From the NCBI RefSeq assembly GCF_002858805.1, contig NZ_PJZI01000037.1:1-49206 (forward strand): 49,206 nucleotides of DNA. Direction: 5' to 3'. Below, piece after piece: positions 17,416-27,309 of the stretch (positions are counted from its first letter, which is position 1; every line of letters starts with the position of its first letter). Below the pieces are notes generated by a model. It worked only from the letters and a program-made list of their open reading frames with translations. It was not told the origin of the DNA and did no database searches. The position numbers were made by a program, and so were the translations under genes. Source of the DNA: Chimaeribacter arupi. GTDB lineage: Bacteria > Pseudomonadota > Gammaproteobacteria > Enterobacterales > Enterobacteriaceae.

Positions 17416-18003
17416 ATGTTGTATATCTTTGATTTAGGGAATGTGATTGTTGATATCGACTTCAGGCGTGTACTGGGGGTGTGGAGTAACCTGAGTGGGG
17501 TGCCGCTGGCGTCGTTGAGTGCCAGCTTCTCCATGGGCGAGGCGTTCCACCGCCACGAACGCGGCGAGATCAGTGATGAGGAGTTTGCCGTACAGCTGTG
17601 TAATGAAATGGGGATCGCCCTGAGTTTCGAGCAGTTCTCGGCGGGCTGGCAGGCGGTATTTGTCGGGCTGCGCAAAGACACGCTCGCCATCATGGAGCGG
17701 CTGCGCAACGCCGGGCACCGGGTGGTAGTGCTCTCCAACACCAACCGGCTGCACAGCACCTATTGGCCGGAGCAGTACCCGGAAGTCCGGGCTGCGGCCG
17801 ATGCCATTTACCTGTCGCAGGAGATTGGGATGCGCAAGCCGGAGCCGGGCATCTATCAGTATGTCTTGCGCCGCGAGGCCGTCACGCCCGATCAGACCGT
17901 CTTCTTTGATGACTCCCTGGAGAATGTTGAAGCCGCCCGCGCGCTGGGGATTGAAGGTGTGCTGGTCACGGATGCCGCCACAGTGCCGGCGTACTTTTCT
18001 TAA
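17416..18003 (+). CDS. yihX: YihX, alpha-D-glucose-1-phosphate phosphatase (HAD family)
   Basis: The 195-residue HAD-type phosphatase is close to E. coli YihX (199 aa). Motif I is [10 protein letters not shown] with the nucleophile Asp6, motif II is VVLSNTN, and motif III/IV is [10 protein letters not shown] with [10 protein letters not shown]. In E. coli the enzyme hydrolyses glucose-1-phosphate released from glycogen. AGGAG at 17404-17408 lies seven bases before the ATG. yihY begins 35 bp later, and yihX-yihY-dtd-fabY are likely read as one unit. Confidence 0.95.
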   Translation: MLYIFDLGNVIVDIDFRRVLGVWSNLSGVPLASLSASFSMGEAFHRHERGEISDEEFAVQLCNEMGIALSFEQFSAGWQAVFVGLRKDTLAIMERLRNAGHRVVVLSNTNRLHSTYWPEQYPEVRAAADAIYLSQEIGMRKPEPGIYQYVLRREAVTPDQTVFFDDSLENVEAARALGIEGVLVTDAATVPAYFS

Positions 18004-18038
18004 GGCGTGCCGGCCCATTTCCCGGAGCCTTCAGGCCT

Positions 18039-18932
18039 ATGGTGAAGTTAAGATTTAAACCCGAGCGCACGGTGGCGGCATTCCGCTTCAGCGTGCGCTA
18101 TCTCAGGATGCTGATAACACGCATCAACCATGATGACCTGCTGCTGCTGTCGGGCCATCTGGCCTATGTCTCGTTGCTGTCGCTGGTGCCGTTGATTACC
18201 GTGGCTTTCTCGTTGCTCTCGGTTTTCCCGGTGTTCTCGCAAATCAGCGCACAGGTCAGAAATTTCATTTTTTCCAATTTCATGCCCGCCGCCGGCAATA
18301 ACCTCCAGCGCTATCTGGAGCAGTTTATGTCGAACACCAGCCAGATGACCGCTATCGGCACCTGCGGGCTGATTGTCACCGCGCTGCTGCTGATTGCGGC
18401 GGTAGACAGTGTGCTGAACAAAATCTGGCGCAGCGAAAACAAGCGGCCGATTGTCTACTCCTTTGCCGTTTACTGGATGGTGCTGACGCTGGGGCCGCTG
18501 CTGGTGGGGGCGAGTGTCGCCATCAGCTCCTATCTCTTGTCGTTGAACTGGCTAAACGTAGAAGGGATGCACAGCGTGATTGACCAGCTTCTGCGGGTAT
18601 TGCCGTTGTTGCTCTCCTGGGGCTCCTTCTGGCTGCTCTACAGCCTGGTACCGACCGTGCGCGTCGCGGGCAAAGATGCGCTGATCGGCGCGCTGGTGGC
18701 CGGCATCCTGTTTGAGATGGGTAAGAAACTGTTTTCGCTTTATATCACCCTGTTCCCCTCCTATCAGCTGATCTATGGCGTCCTGGCGGTAATACCGATA
18801 TTGTTCCTCTGGATTTATGTCAGCTGGTGTATCGTGTTGCTCGGCGCGGAGATCACGGTATCGCTGGGCGAATACCGCAGCCTGCGCCGCAAAAAGCGGG
18901 CGCAGAGCAGCGTTCCTGGAGAGGAGAAATAG
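18039..18932 (+). CDS. yihY: YihY, BrkB/YihY family inner-membrane protein
   Basis: The 297-residue membrane protein has about six hydrophobic segments, including [34 protein letters not shown] and [47 protein letters not shown] is the family hallmark near the C-terminus. It matches E. coli YihY (290 aa), once called Rbn (RNase BN), a name since reassigned to another gene. The true function is unknown. The N-terminal 15 residues diverge from E. coli. It is followed after six bases by dtd. Confidence 0.95.
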   Translation: MVKLRFKPERTVAAFRFSVRYLRMLITRINHDDLLLLSGHLAYVSLLSLVPLITVAFSLLSVFPVFSQISAQVRNFIFSNFMPAAGNNLQRYLEQFMSNTSQMTAIGTCGLIVTALLLIAAVDSVLNKIWRSENKRPIVYSFAVYWMVLTLGPLLVGASVAISSYLLSLNWLNVEGMHSVIDQLLRVLPLLLSWGSFWLLYSLVPTVRVAGKDALIGALVAGILFEMGKKLFSLYITLFPSYQLIYGVLAVIPILFLWIYVSWCIVLLGAEITVSLGEYRSLRRKKRAQSSVPGEEK

Positions 18933-18938
18933 GACGTT

Positions 18939-19376
18939 ATGATTGCATTGATTCAACGGGTATTGCAGGCCGGTGTCACCGTGGACGGCGAGGTGTGTGG
19001 TGAAATCGGGCCGGGCCTGCTGGTGCTGCTGGGCGTGGAGCAGGGCGATGATGAGCAGAAAGCCGCGCGCCTGTGCGAGCGTGTGATTGGCTACCGCATC
19101 TTTGGCGACGAGAACGACAAGATGAACCTGAATATCCGGCAGAGTGGCGGCAGCCTGCTGGTGGTTTCACAATTTACCCTGGTGGCCGACACCCAGAAAG
19201 GGATGCGCCCGAGCTTCTCGCGCGGTGCGGCCCCGGCCGAGGCGGAGCGCCTCTACCAGCACTTTACCGGCCTGTGCCGGGAGCAGGGCATCCCGACCGA
19301 AACCGGCCGCTTCGCCGCAGACATGAAAGTCTCCCTGGTGAATGACGGGCCGGTCACCTTCTGGTTACAGGTGTAA
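18939..19376 (+). CDS. dtd: D-aminoacyl-tRNA deacylase
   Basis: The 145-residue protein has the E. coli length. The conserved SQFTL motif ([14 protein letters not shown]) and the C-terminal [10 protein letters not shown] carry the active-site elements, the second with the cross-subunit Gly-cisPro. It removes D-amino acids, and mischarged glycine, from tRNA, keeping D-residues out of proteins. It starts six bases after yihY, where GGAGAGGAG in the yihY 3' end provides the ribosome-binding site. Confidence 0.97.
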   Translation: MIALIQRVLQAGVTVDGEVCGEIGPGLLVLLGVEQGDDEQKAARLCERVIGYRIFGDENDKMNLNIRQSGGSLLVVSQFTLVADTQKGMRPSFSRGAAPAEAERLYQHFTGLCREQGIPTETGRFAADMKVSLVNDGPVTFWLQV

Positions 19377-19461
19377 CCGGATAAAAGTGATGATAAATAA
19401 CTAAAAAGCGACCGGGCAGCCCGGCGGTTCTGACTGACGACTTCAATGAGAGACTGTGTCT

Positions 19462-20409
19462 ATGTATCACCTGCGTGTACCTGTGACTGAACAGGAATTG
19501 AAAGAGTATTACCAGTTCCGCTGGGAGATGTTACGCAAGCCGCTGCATCAGCCGATCGGCTCGGAAAAAGATGCCTATGACGCGATGGCCCATCACCAGA
19601 TGGTGGTGGATGAGCACGGGAAAATCGTTGCCGCCGGGCGGCTCTACATCAACGCGGACAATGAGGCATCCATCCGTTTCCTGGCGGTCGACCCCAGTGT
19701 CCAGAGCAAAGGCTTAGGGACGCTGGTGGCGATGACGCTGGAATCGGTGGCGCGCCAGGAGGGCGTCAAGCGGGTAGTGTGCAGCGCGCGTGAGGATGCG
19801 GTCGAGTTCTTCGCCTCGCTGGGGTTTGAGAACCAGGGGGAAATCGTGGCGCCGCAAACCACGCCGGTGCGCCACTTCCTGATGATCAAACCGGTGGCGA
19901 CGCTGGATGACATCCTCCACCGGCCGGACTGGTGCGGGCAGCTTCAGCAGGCGTGGTATGAACATATCCCGCTCAGCGAAAAAATGGGCGTGCGCATCAG
20001 CCAGTATACCGGCCAGCGCTTTGTCACCACCATGCCGGAGACGGGCAACCAGAACCCGCACCATACGCTGTTTGCCGGCAGCCTCTTTTCGCTGGCGACA
20101 CTCACCGGCTGGGGGCTGATCTGGTTACTGCTGCGGGAGCGCCATCTGGGCGGCACCATTATCCTGGCCGATGCCCATATCCGCTACAGCAACCCAGTCA
20201 GCGGGCGGCCGCGGGCGGTGGCTGATCTCGGCTCCATCAGCGGTGATCTCGACCGCCTGGCGCGTGGCCGCAAAGCGCGGGTGCAGCTGGATGTGGCGCT
20301 GTATGGTGACGAGGAGAAAGGTGCCGTGTTTGAAGGGACTTATATTGTGCTGCCGGCAAACCCGTATGACCCGCTGGAAAAAGGCGGTTCTGAACTGGGC
20401 GTCGCGTAA
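19462..20409 (+). CDS. fabY: FabY/YiiD, GNAT plus hot-dog protein (malonyl-ACP decarboxylase)
   Basis: The product is 315 aa from the ATG at 19462. An in-frame GTG at 19456 would add two residues, but the ATG has the better-placed GAGAG. Residues about 1-145 are a GNAT-type acetyltransferase domain ([14 protein letters not shown] is the CoA loop), and the rest is a YiiD-type hot-dog thioesterase domain ([21 protein letters not shown]). The E. coli homologue is reported to decarboxylate malonyl-ACP to acetyl-ACP, giving an alternative start for fatty acid synthesis. E. coli has about 14 more N-terminal residues. Confidence 0.94.
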   Translation: MYHLRVPVTEQELKEYYQFRWEMLRKPLHQPIGSEKDAYDAMAHHQMVVDEHGKIVAAGRLYINADNEASIRFLAVDPSVQSKGLGTLVAMTLESVARQEGVKRVVCSAREDAVEFFASLGFENQGEIVAPQTTPVRHFLMIKPVATLDDILHRPDWCGQLQQAWYEHIPLSEKMGVRISQYTGQRFVTTMPETGNQNPHHTLFAGSLFSLATLTGWGLIWLLLRERHLGGTIILADAHIRYSNPVSGRPRAVADLGSISGDLDRLARGRKARVQLDVALYGDEEKGAVFEGTYIVLPANPYDPLEKGGSELGVA

Positions 20410-20424
20410 GGCGCAGACAGAAAC

Positions 20425-20454
20425 AAAAAACGGGTGGCTCACGCCACCCGTTTT
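20425..20454. terminator. Bidirectional terminator between fabY and yicH
   Basis: CGGGTGGC (20431-20438) pairs with GCCACCCG (20443-20450). An A run precedes and a T run follows, so it can end both converging transcripts. Confidence 0.93.
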
Positions 20455-20484
20455 GCATTGCAGTGATGTCGTGCTGCCGGGCAC

Positions 20485-22224
20485 TCAGGGTGCCGGCGGT
20501 GCCGGATTCTGCGGCAGCGGCGCGGCAGCCGGTGCGGCCGGGGCGGCACCGGTCACCGTGCCGTTAACCATCTGCTGTGTGATCTGCTGGCCCTGTGCAT
20601 CGGTTGCGGTCAACTGGCCGTTCAGCCCGGTTTTCAGCGGCGTACCGGCCGCCAGTTGCCCCTGCAACTGCACCTGAAGCGTACCGTCACCGCTTGCCGG
20701 TACGGTCGGCCAGCCCCAGTTCTGCACCAGCGCCAGCGGCACCGCGCGGCCATTCAGCGTGACGCTGAACGTGCGTTGCGGCTGCTGGCTCAGTGTGGCG
20801 GTGGACTCCAGCAACCCTGCCTGGGTAAAGGCGCTCAGCTCAGTAACGGCGATCTGGTCAGCATCCGCCGCCAGGCTCAGGGAAGGGCGGCGCACATCAA
20901 TTTTATTAAAGGTGGCATCACTGGCGTTCAGTGTCAGCTTACCGTTCCATATGCCCCACTGATGATCGCGGGCCAGCACCAGATCATTGCCGGTGCCGTC
21001 CAGGGCGGTGAGCTGGAAGGGGAAATCCGGCGATACATCAATAATCAGGTTACGGTTGGCGGTCAGCTTGCTGACGGAGACGCCGCTCAGCCACGCGGGC
21101 AGCGGCTGCATCCACAGCGTCCGCCAGTTGGCCGGCAGGGTATATTCCAGCGCGGCCACCACCAGCTCATCCAACTGTAATTGCCGGTCGGTGCGCGACC
21201 AGTGGCCGGTGGTACGCAGCAGCCCGTTTTGCCAGCGGGTGCTCAGCTGCTTAATGGTCATGCCCTGTTGGTCAAAGGCCAGATCGACAATCGGGTCAGT
21301 GACGTGCAGGCTGCCGTTGATCAGATCACTGGCATTAAAAGCGATCGAGCCGTCCTCACTCTGCCAGTCACCCTGTTCAAAGGTCATGTTCTGCAACGTG
21401 ACGTCGAGATCGTTAAACGCCCAGTCCGGCCCCTGAAGACGGGCGTCGATCACGTCCAGCCGTTGCAGGGTGATTTTCGGCAGGGCGTTGAAATCCTGTT
21501 GGAAAGTCGACAGTGGATGCGGGGATTGCAGGCGGAGATTGCTCAGCCGCAGGTTATTGATGTTCCAGCTGCCGTCTGCGTCGCGGCTGGCATTGGCGGT
21601 TAACTGGCCGCGGGCGAAATCCGCACCGACATTATTCAGCAGCAGCCGGTTCTGCTGGATACGCCCCTGCACCAGCACCTGGGTGGCAGGCATGTCATTG
21701 ATGGTCATCTCACCGGCGCTCAGCTGGAACTCGGCGTCATTACCCAGTACGCGGCCGGGCGCGGGGTGCCACGGGGCGATCCCGGCATCCACCTGCTGGG
21801 CCGTCACCGAGAGGCGGTCAATGCCCGCCACCAGCCGCATATTGCTGAGTTGCAGCAGGTTGGCCTGCACCGGTAACGCGGCATTGGGGTTACTGAGGTT
21901 CAGGCTACCGTTGCGCAGCGTCAGGCGGTCAAGATGGCCCGGCTGATTGAGCTGCTCCCAGTCGAGGCCCAGCGTCACCTCTTCGGCATTCAGCATCTCC
22001 GGTTGGTTGGCCCGCGTCAGCCGGACATGTTGCAGCGTCAGGGAGGCAGGGGCAGACCAGTCATGGTTGATTTTCCCCACGGTGAGCCGGTAATCACTGT
22101 TGGCGCTGACCCAGCGGCTGAGCCAGCCCGCCGTCCACTGAGTCTGCAACAGCACATATCCCAGTACGATCACCAAAACGCACACTAACAGTACGGTCAG
22201 CACCAGCTTTCCGAGAAATTTCAT
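20485..22224 (-). CDS. yicH: YicH, AsmA-family envelope protein
   Basis: The product is 579 aa from the ATG at 22224 (MKFLGKLVL), chosen because it matches the E. coli YicH start (569 aa). One N-terminal membrane segment (about 5-26) anchors a large, periplasmic, beta-rich AsmA-type domain. Conserved stretches include RLDVIDARLQGPDWAFNDLDV and WGIWNGKLTLNASDATFNKIDVRRPSL. AsmA-like proteins are thought to help move phospholipids between the membranes; the individual role of YicH is poorly known. The C-terminus carries a Pro/Ala-rich tail (GAAPAAPAAAP...). In E. coli this gene also lies beside xanP. Confidence 0.95.
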   Translation of the reverse strand: MKFLGKLVLTVLLVCVLVIVLGYVLLQTQWTAGWLSRWVSANSDYRLTVGKINHDWSAPASLTLQHVRLTRANQPEMLNAEEVTLGLDWEQLNQPGHLDRLTLRNGSLNLSNPNAALPVQANLLQLSNMRLVAGIDRLSVTAQQVDAGIAPWHPAPGRVLGNDAEFQLSAGEMTINDMPATQVLVQGRIQQNRLLLNNVGADFARGQLTANASRDADGSWNINNLRLSNLRLQSPHPLSTFQQDFNALPKITLQRLDVIDARLQGPDWAFNDLDVTLQNMTFEQGDWQSEDGSIAFNASDLINGSLHVTDPIVDLAFDQQGMTIKQLSTRWQNGLLRTTGHWSRTDRQLQLDELVVAALEYTLPANWRTLWMQPLPAWLSGVSVSKLTANRNLIIDVSPDFPFQLTALDGTGNDLVLARDHQWGIWNGKLTLNASDATFNKIDVRRPSLSLAADADQIAVTELSAFTQAGLLESTATLSQQPQRTFSVTLNGRAVPLALVQNWGWPTVPASGDGTLQVQLQGQLAAGTPLKTGLNGQLTATDAQGQQITQQMVNGTVTGAAPAAPAAAPLPQNPAPPAP

Positions 22225-22311
22225 CGCCCAATCCAGTTCGCCCAAAAAAGTTAACCCTGTTTATGCCGCAATCAGCGGGTTATCACAAGAGCGCAACCAA
22301 ACACAATTCAT

Positions 22312-22344
22312 AAAAAACGGCCGATGTGTGAACACACCGGCCGT
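22312..22344 (-). terminator. xanP terminator
   Basis: ACGGCCG (22317-22323) pairs with CGGCCGT (22338-22344), with a further inner TGTG/CACA. On the minus strand six T follow (A run at 22312-22317). It lies 25 bp after the xanP stop. Confidence 0.85.
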
Positions 22345-22368
22345 GGTCAGACGCGCAGCAGGAGGGCG

Positions 22369-23757
22369 TTACTTTTCCTGCGGGAAGATCAGGTTCAGCA
22401 CAATGGCAGTGATGCCGCCGGCCGCAATACCGGAGGAGAACAGGTTTTTCACCCAGTCCGGTGCGAACTGCAAAATCAGCGGTTGTTGGGAGACGCCCAG
22501 CCCGACCGCGAGGGAGAGCGCGATAATCATGATCGCCCGGCGGTTCAGCGGCTCGCGGGAGACAATACGCACGCCGGAGGCCGCGATGGTGCCGAACATC
22601 ACGATGGTCGCGCCACCCAGCACCGGCTCAGGAATGTGCTGCACCAGCGCACTTACGCCGGGGAACAGGCCGAGCACCACCAGCATCAGCGCCACCACAA
22701 AGCCCACATAGCGGCTGGCTACGCCGGTCAGCTGGATAACGCCGTTATTCTGGCCGAAACAGGAGTTCGGGAAGGTGTTAAACACCGCCGACAGCAGGGA
22801 GTTCAGGCCATTCGCCAGCACGCCGCCTTTGATGCGCTTCATATAAAGCGGGCCGGATACCGGCTGTTCAGAGACATCAGAGGTCGCGGTGATATCGCCA
22901 ATGGTTTCCAGCGAGGTGACCATGAAAATCAGCATCAGCGGCAACAGCAGGTTCCAGTCAAAGCCCAGCCCGTAGTAGAGCGGCATCGGCAGCATGATCC
23001 AGGATTGCGGGGCGCTTCCGGCCGTTGTGGCGGGCAGCATATCCATCGCCCAGGCCAGCAGGTAACCCACCAGCATGGCGATCACCAGGGACGCCACGCG
23101 AAGGTAAGGGTTACGCTGGCGGTTCAGCAGGATAATCACCCCCAGCACCGCCGCGGCCAGCAGCAGGTTTTTCGGCGCGCCAAAGGTGTGGTCGTTCATT
23201 GCGCCATACCCACCGCCGATGGAGGTCAACCCGACCTGGATCAGCGACAGGCCGATAATCATCACCACAATGCCGGACACCAGTGGCGTGATGATGCGGC
23301 GCGCCAGATGCAGGAAGCGGGACAGCACAATCTCCGTGCAGGAAGCGACCATCAGCGTGCCGAACAGCGCCGCCATCATGGTGGGCACATCTGCGCCGCC
23401 GTTTTTCAGTGCCATACCGCCCATAATCAGCGGGCTGACGAAGTTAAAACTGGTGCCCTGAATCGACAGTAACCCCGAGCCCACCGGGCCCCAGGTCTTA
23501 ATTTGCAGGATAGAGGCAAGGCCGGAGGCGAACAGCGACATGCTGATGATGTGTTGCGTGTCCTGTGCCGGCAGGCCGAGTGCCTGGCAAATCAGCAACG
23601 CCGGGGTGATCACCGCGACAAACATCGCCAGCAGGTGCTGACACGCGGCGAACAGGGTTTGCGGCAACGGTGGGCGGTCTTCAAGCCGGTAAATCAGTTC
23701 ACTATTACGGGGCGTAGCGGCAGCGGCGTTATCCCGCTCCGCGGTTTGCAGGCTCAT
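22369..23757 (-). CDS. xanP: XanP, xanthine:H+ symporter
   Basis: The 462-residue nucleobase-ascorbate transporter (NAT/NCS2 family) is nearly collinear with E. coli XanP/YicE (463 aa), with about 14 membrane segments. The family signatures are present: [14 protein letters not shown] with the preceding [12 protein letters not shown] carries the substrate-binding residues, and [19 protein letters not shown] the acidic ones. It imports xanthine with protons. A perfect PurR-type palindrome lies in front of it. It is divergent from gltS. Confidence 0.97.
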   Translation of the reverse strand: MSLQTAERDNAAAATPRNSELIYRLEDRPPLPQTLFAACQHLLAMFVAVITPALLICQALGLPAQDTQHIISMSLFASGLASILQIKTWGPVGSGLLSIQGTSFNFVSPLIMGGMALKNGGADVPTMMAALFGTLMVASCTEIVLSRFLHLARRIITPLVSGIVVMIIGLSLIQVGLTSIGGGYGAMNDHTFGAPKNLLLAAAVLGVIILLNRQRNPYLRVASLVIAMLVGYLLAWAMDMLPATTAGSAPQSWIMLPMPLYYGLGFDWNLLLPLMLIFMVTSLETIGDITATSDVSEQPVSGPLYMKRIKGGVLANGLNSLLSAVFNTFPNSCFGQNNGVIQLTGVASRYVGFVVALMLVVLGLFPGVSALVQHIPEPVLGGATIVMFGTIAASGVRIVSREPLNRRAIMIIALSLAVGLGVSQQPLILQFAPDWVKNLFSSGIAAGGITAIVLNLIFPQEK

Positions 23758-23809
23758 GATGGTTTCCAGGGCGGCAAAGGGGGCATTTTAATGATCCCGC
23801 ACCGCAAAA

Positions 23810-23823
23810 AGCAAACGTTTGCT
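23810..23823. promoter_or_regulatory. PurR-type operator upstream of xanP
   Basis: AGCAAACGTTTGCT is a perfect 14-bp palindrome equal to the core of the PurR operator (ACGCAAACGTTTGCGT). It lies 53 bp upstream of the xanP start. A purine transporter under a purine repressor is biologically sensible. CytR or another LacI-family protein is possible but less likely. Confidence 0.75.
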
Positions 23824-23995
23824 AATGGACGGCAGCGAAATCTTAGCGTGCCTCTTTTCCCCATTAAACGGGTATGACCCTTGATTTTGCCGGGTCTTTC
23901 GGTTTTTAATCCCTCCGGCTTATCCTACATTTTGTATGGGTATAACAATAATAGATTGATATAGCGAATATTTATCATTTCCTGGGAGCGCTTTT

Positions 23996-25243
23996 ATGAT
24001 TGAACTGGATACCTTCGGCACGCTGGTCTCGGCCACGCTGGTATTGTTGCTGGGGCGAAAATGCGTCCAGACCGTACCGCTGCTTAACCGCTATACCATT
24101 CCGGAACCGGTGGCGGGTGGGCTGCTGGTGGCGCTGGGATTACTGGCCGCCAAACACTTTTTTGGCTGGGAGCTGATGTTCGACAATGCAATGAAAGAGC
24201 CGCTGATGCTGGCCTTTTTTGCCACCATCGGGCTGAATGCGGACATCAGCAGCCTGCGCACCGGCGGCAAAGCACTGTGCTCTTTTGTGGGCGTGGTCGT
24301 GGGGCTGTTGCTGGTACAAAATATCCTCGGCATCGGGCTGGCGACGTTAATGGGGCTGAACCCGCTGACCGGGCTGCTCTCCGGCTCCATTACCCTCTCC
24401 GGCGGCCACGGTACCGGCGCGGCCTGGGGCAAAGTATTCACTGAGCGTTACGGGTTCAGCAGTGCCACTGAATTGGCGATGGCGTGCGCCACGTTTGGGC
24501 TGGTGTTAGGCGGGCTGATTGGCGGCCCGGTGGCGCGTTATCTGGTGAAGCACTCCGCCACGCCGGAGGGCTGCCCGGAAGATTTAGCCACCCCCAGCGC
24601 CTTTGAAAAACCCCTGACCGGCCGCCTGATTACCCCGCTGGTATTGATCGAAACTATCGCGATGATCGCCATCTGCCTGTCGGCCGGCAGCTATCTTGCC
24701 CGCCTGCTGCACGGCACGCCCTGCGAGTTGCCTACGTTTGTCTGCGTGCTGTTTATCGGTGTGGTGCTCAGCAATATGTTGTCGGTGACCGGGATGTACC
24801 GGGTGTTTGATCGCGCGGTTTCGGTGGTGGGGAATGTCAGTCTGTCACTGTTTCTGGCGATGGCGCTGATGAGCCTGAAACTCTGGGAGCTGTCGGCGCT
24901 GGCGGTGCCGATGCTGGTGATCCTGACGGTGCAGACGCTGGCGATGGCGCTTTATGCCGTGTTTGTGACGTACCGGGTCATGGGCAGGAATTATGATGCG
25001 GCCGTGCTGGCGGCCGGGCATTGCGGGTTTGGACTGGGCGCGACACCCACGGCGATTGCCAATATGCAGGCGATCACCGGGCGCTTTGGCCCTTCCCACC
25101 TGGCCTTCTTGATTGTGCCGATGGTCGGGGCGTTCTTTATTGATATCGCGAATGCGCTGGTGATTAAACTGTTTCTGATGCTGCCGGGCATTGAGTTCCC
25201 GGCTCAGGCATGGAAATGGCCGTTGGGTCAGGCATTGGTATAG
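23996..25243 (+). CDS. gltS: GltS, sodium/glutamate symporter
   Basis: The 415-residue membrane protein is of the ESS family (E. coli GltS 401 aa). It has the two inverted halves with the reentrant-loop motifs: SGSITLSGGHGTGAAWGK in the first and AAGHCGFGLGATPTAIANMQAI in the second. It takes up glutamate with Na+. The start has GGGAG at 23984-23988. The C-terminus is about 14 residues longer than in E. coli and runs over the 3' end of the opposing recG gene by 16 bases. Confidence 0.97.
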   Translation: MIELDTFGTLVSATLVLLLGRKCVQTVPLLNRYTIPEPVAGGLLVALGLLAAKHFFGWELMFDNAMKEPLMLAFFATIGLNADISSLRTGGKALCSFVGVVVGLLLVQNILGIGLATLMGLNPLTGLLSGSITLSGGHGTGAAWGKVFTERYGFSSATELAMACATFGLVLGGLIGGPVARYLVKHSATPEGCPEDLATPSAFEKPLTGRLITPLVLIETIAMIAICLSAGSYLARLLHGTPCELPTFVCVLFIGVVLSNMLSVTGMYRVFDRAVSVVGNVSLSLFLAMALMSLKLWELSALAVPMLVILTVQTLAMALYAVFVTYRVMGRNYDAAVLAAGHCGFGLGATPTAIANMQAITGRFGPSHLAFLIVPMVGAFFIDIANALVIKLFLMLPGIEFPAQAWKWPLGQALV

Positions 25244-27309
25244 CGGGCGCGCGCCGGCAGCCAGCGCTCGATCAGCGCTTTGGCATGGTCTGGGTAGCGC
25301 TGGTGGATATGGCGCGCCACGCGTTGCACTTCCGGAATCATCGCCTGATCGCGCAGCAGATCGGCAACTTTAAATTCGGCGCTGCCGGTCTGGCGGGTGC
25401 CGAGCAGCTCACCCGGCCCGCGGATTTCCAGATCCTGCTGGGCAATCACGAAACCATCATTGCTGTCACGTAATACCTGAAGGCGACGCTGGGCGGTTTT
25501 GCTCAGCGGCGTTTTATAGAGCAGCACACAGTGGGAGGCTACCGCGCCACGGCCAACGCGGCCGCGCAACTGGTGCAACTGGGCCAGCCCCAGCCGCTCC
25601 GGGTTTTCGATAATCATCAGGCTGGCGTTCGGCACATCAACGCCCACCTCAATCACCGTAGTCGCTACCAGCAACTGAATGTCACCCTGTTTGAACGCCT
25701 GCATCACCGCCTGTTTCTCCTGCGGCTTCATCCGGCCATGCACCAGCCCGATATTCAGGCCGGGCAGGGACTCTTTCAGCCCTTCCCAGGTGACTTCGGC
25801 GGCCTGCGCCTCCAGCATCTCAGACTCTTCAATCAGGGTGCAGACCCAGTACGCCTGCCGCCCCTCCTGCTGACAGGCGTTCTTCACCCGTTGAATGATG
25901 TCTTCACGGCGGGTATCGGGGATCGCCACCGTCGTCACCGGTGTCCTGCCCGGCGGCAGTTCATCAATCACGGAGGTATCAAGATCGGCATAGGCCGTCA
26001 TCGCCAGCGTGCGCGGGATAGGCGTGGCGGTCATGATCAGCTGGTGCGGATGGAAACCCTGCTCCAGCCCTTTCTCCCACAGTGCCAGCCGCTGATGCAC
26101 CCCAAAACGGTGCTGCTCATCGATGATCACCAGCGCCAGGCCGTTGAACTGCACCTGCTCCTGGAAAATGGCGTGGGTGCCCACCACCATCGACACCTGG
26201 CCGGACGCGATCGCCTCCTGCTGGGCCAGCCGCGCTTTGCCTTTCTGTTTGCCCGCCAGCCAGCCAACCTGAATGCCCAACGGTTCAAACCATGCCCGGA
26301 AGTTATTGGCATGTTGCTCCGCCAGTAACTCGGTTGGTGCCATCATGCCGACCTGTTTGCCCTGGGCGATCACCTGCAATGCGGCCAAGGCGGCCACCAG
26401 CGTTTTCCCTGAGCCTACGTCGCCCTGCACCAGGCGCATCATTGGGAAACCGCGCGCCAGATCCTGTTCAATCTCCGCGACCACGCGTTGTTGTGCGCCG
26501 GTCGGGCTGAACGGCAGGGATGCAAGGAAGCGCTGGGTCAATTGGGTATCGTGTGGGATGGGCAGCGCCTGATAGCTCTGCGTGCCGGCGCGCACATCCA
26601 GCATACTGAGGTTATGCGCCAGCAACTCTTCCATGATCAGACGGCGCTGGGCCGGATGCCGCCCCTTTTCCAGATCATCGAGCCGGATGTCCGGCGGCGG
26701 GCGGTGCAGCGTATGCAGTGCCTGCGGCAGTGAAATCATCGAGCGGCGCAGCTCCTCCGGCAACAACTCGGCAATCGGCACCGTGTCCAGCAACTCAAGC
26801 GCCTGATCGGTCAGCTTGCGCAGCGTCGCCTGCCGGATACCCTCTGTCGCCGGGTAGACCGGCGTCAGTGACTCCTGAAGCATCACTTCGCTGTTCTCAC
26901 CCTGGATACGGTATTCCGGGTGGATAATTTCCGCGCCGTGGTTGCCGCGTTTAATTTCACCATATGCCGTGACCCGGCGCCCGGTGGCCAGGCTGTTTTT
27001 CATGGCGGCAGTGAAATTGAAAAAACGCAGGGTCACGACGCCGGTGCCGTCGCTGATTTGGCAGGTCATCATCCGGCGACGGCCGAAGCTGATATCGGTG
27101 CGCAGGACTTCTCCTTCCACCGTGGCGAAAATGCCCGGCAGCAGGTCATTGATAGGGTAAAGGTGGGTGCGGTCTTCGTAGCGCATCGGCAGATGCAGCA
27201 GTAAATCCTGAATCGTTTCCAGGCCGAGCTTTGCCAGTTTGCCCGCCTGACTGGCACCAACCCCGGTCAGGGAGGTTAACGGCACGGCATCCAGCAGGCG
27301 GCCTTCCAT
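25228..27309 (-). CDS. recG: RecG, ATP-dependent DNA helicase/translocase
   Basis: The 693-residue protein has the E. coli length. An N-terminal wedge domain of OB type (about 60-150) is followed by SF2 helicase motifs: GDVGSGKT (I), DEQHRFG (II, DEAH-like), TATPIPRTLAM (III), and the C-terminal LRGRVGRG (VI) with the TRG element. It drives reversal of stalled forks and branch migration of Holliday junctions. Its ATG directly abuts the trmH stop (TGA-ATG), so it belongs to the gmk-rpoZ-spoT-trmH-recG order known from E. coli. Confidence 0.98.
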   Translation of the reverse strand: MEGRLLDAVPLTSLTGVGASQAGKLAKLGLETIQDLLLHLPMRYEDRTHLYPINDLLPGIFATVEGEVLRTDISFGRRRMMTCQISDGTGVVTLRFFNFTAAMKNSLATGRRVTAYGEIKRGNHGAEIIHPEYRIQGENSEVMLQESLTPVYPATEGIRQATLRKLTDQALELLDTVPIAELLPEELRRSMISLPQALHTLHRPPPDIRLDDLEKGRHPAQRRLIMEELLAHNLSMLDVRAGTQSYQALPIPHDTQLTQRFLASLPFSPTGAQQRVVAEIEQDLARGFPMMRLVQGDVGSGKTLVAALAALQVIAQGKQVGMMAPTELLAEQHANNFRAWFEPLGIQVGWLAGKQKGKARLAQQEAIASGQVSMVVGTHAIFQEQVQFNGLALVIIDEQHRFGVHQRLALWEKGLEQGFHPHQLIMTATPIPRTLAMTAYADLDTSVIDELPPGRTPVTTVAIPDTRREDIIQRVKNACQQEGRQAYWVCTLIEESEMLEAQAAEVTWEGLKESLPGLNIGLVHGRMKPQEKQAVMQAFKQGDIQLLVATTVIEVGVDVPNASLMIIENPERLGLAQLHQLRGRVGRGAVASHCVLLYKTPLSKTAQRRLQVLRDSNDGFVIAQQDLEIRGPGELLGTRQTGSAEFKVADLLRDQAMIPEVQRVARHIHQRYPDHAKALIERWLPARARYTNA

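Noticed and set aside
22324-23472. 382-codon plus-strand ORF opposite xanP
   Set aside because: It is a Gln/His/Arg-rich antisense frame of a membrane protein gene, a usual artefact.
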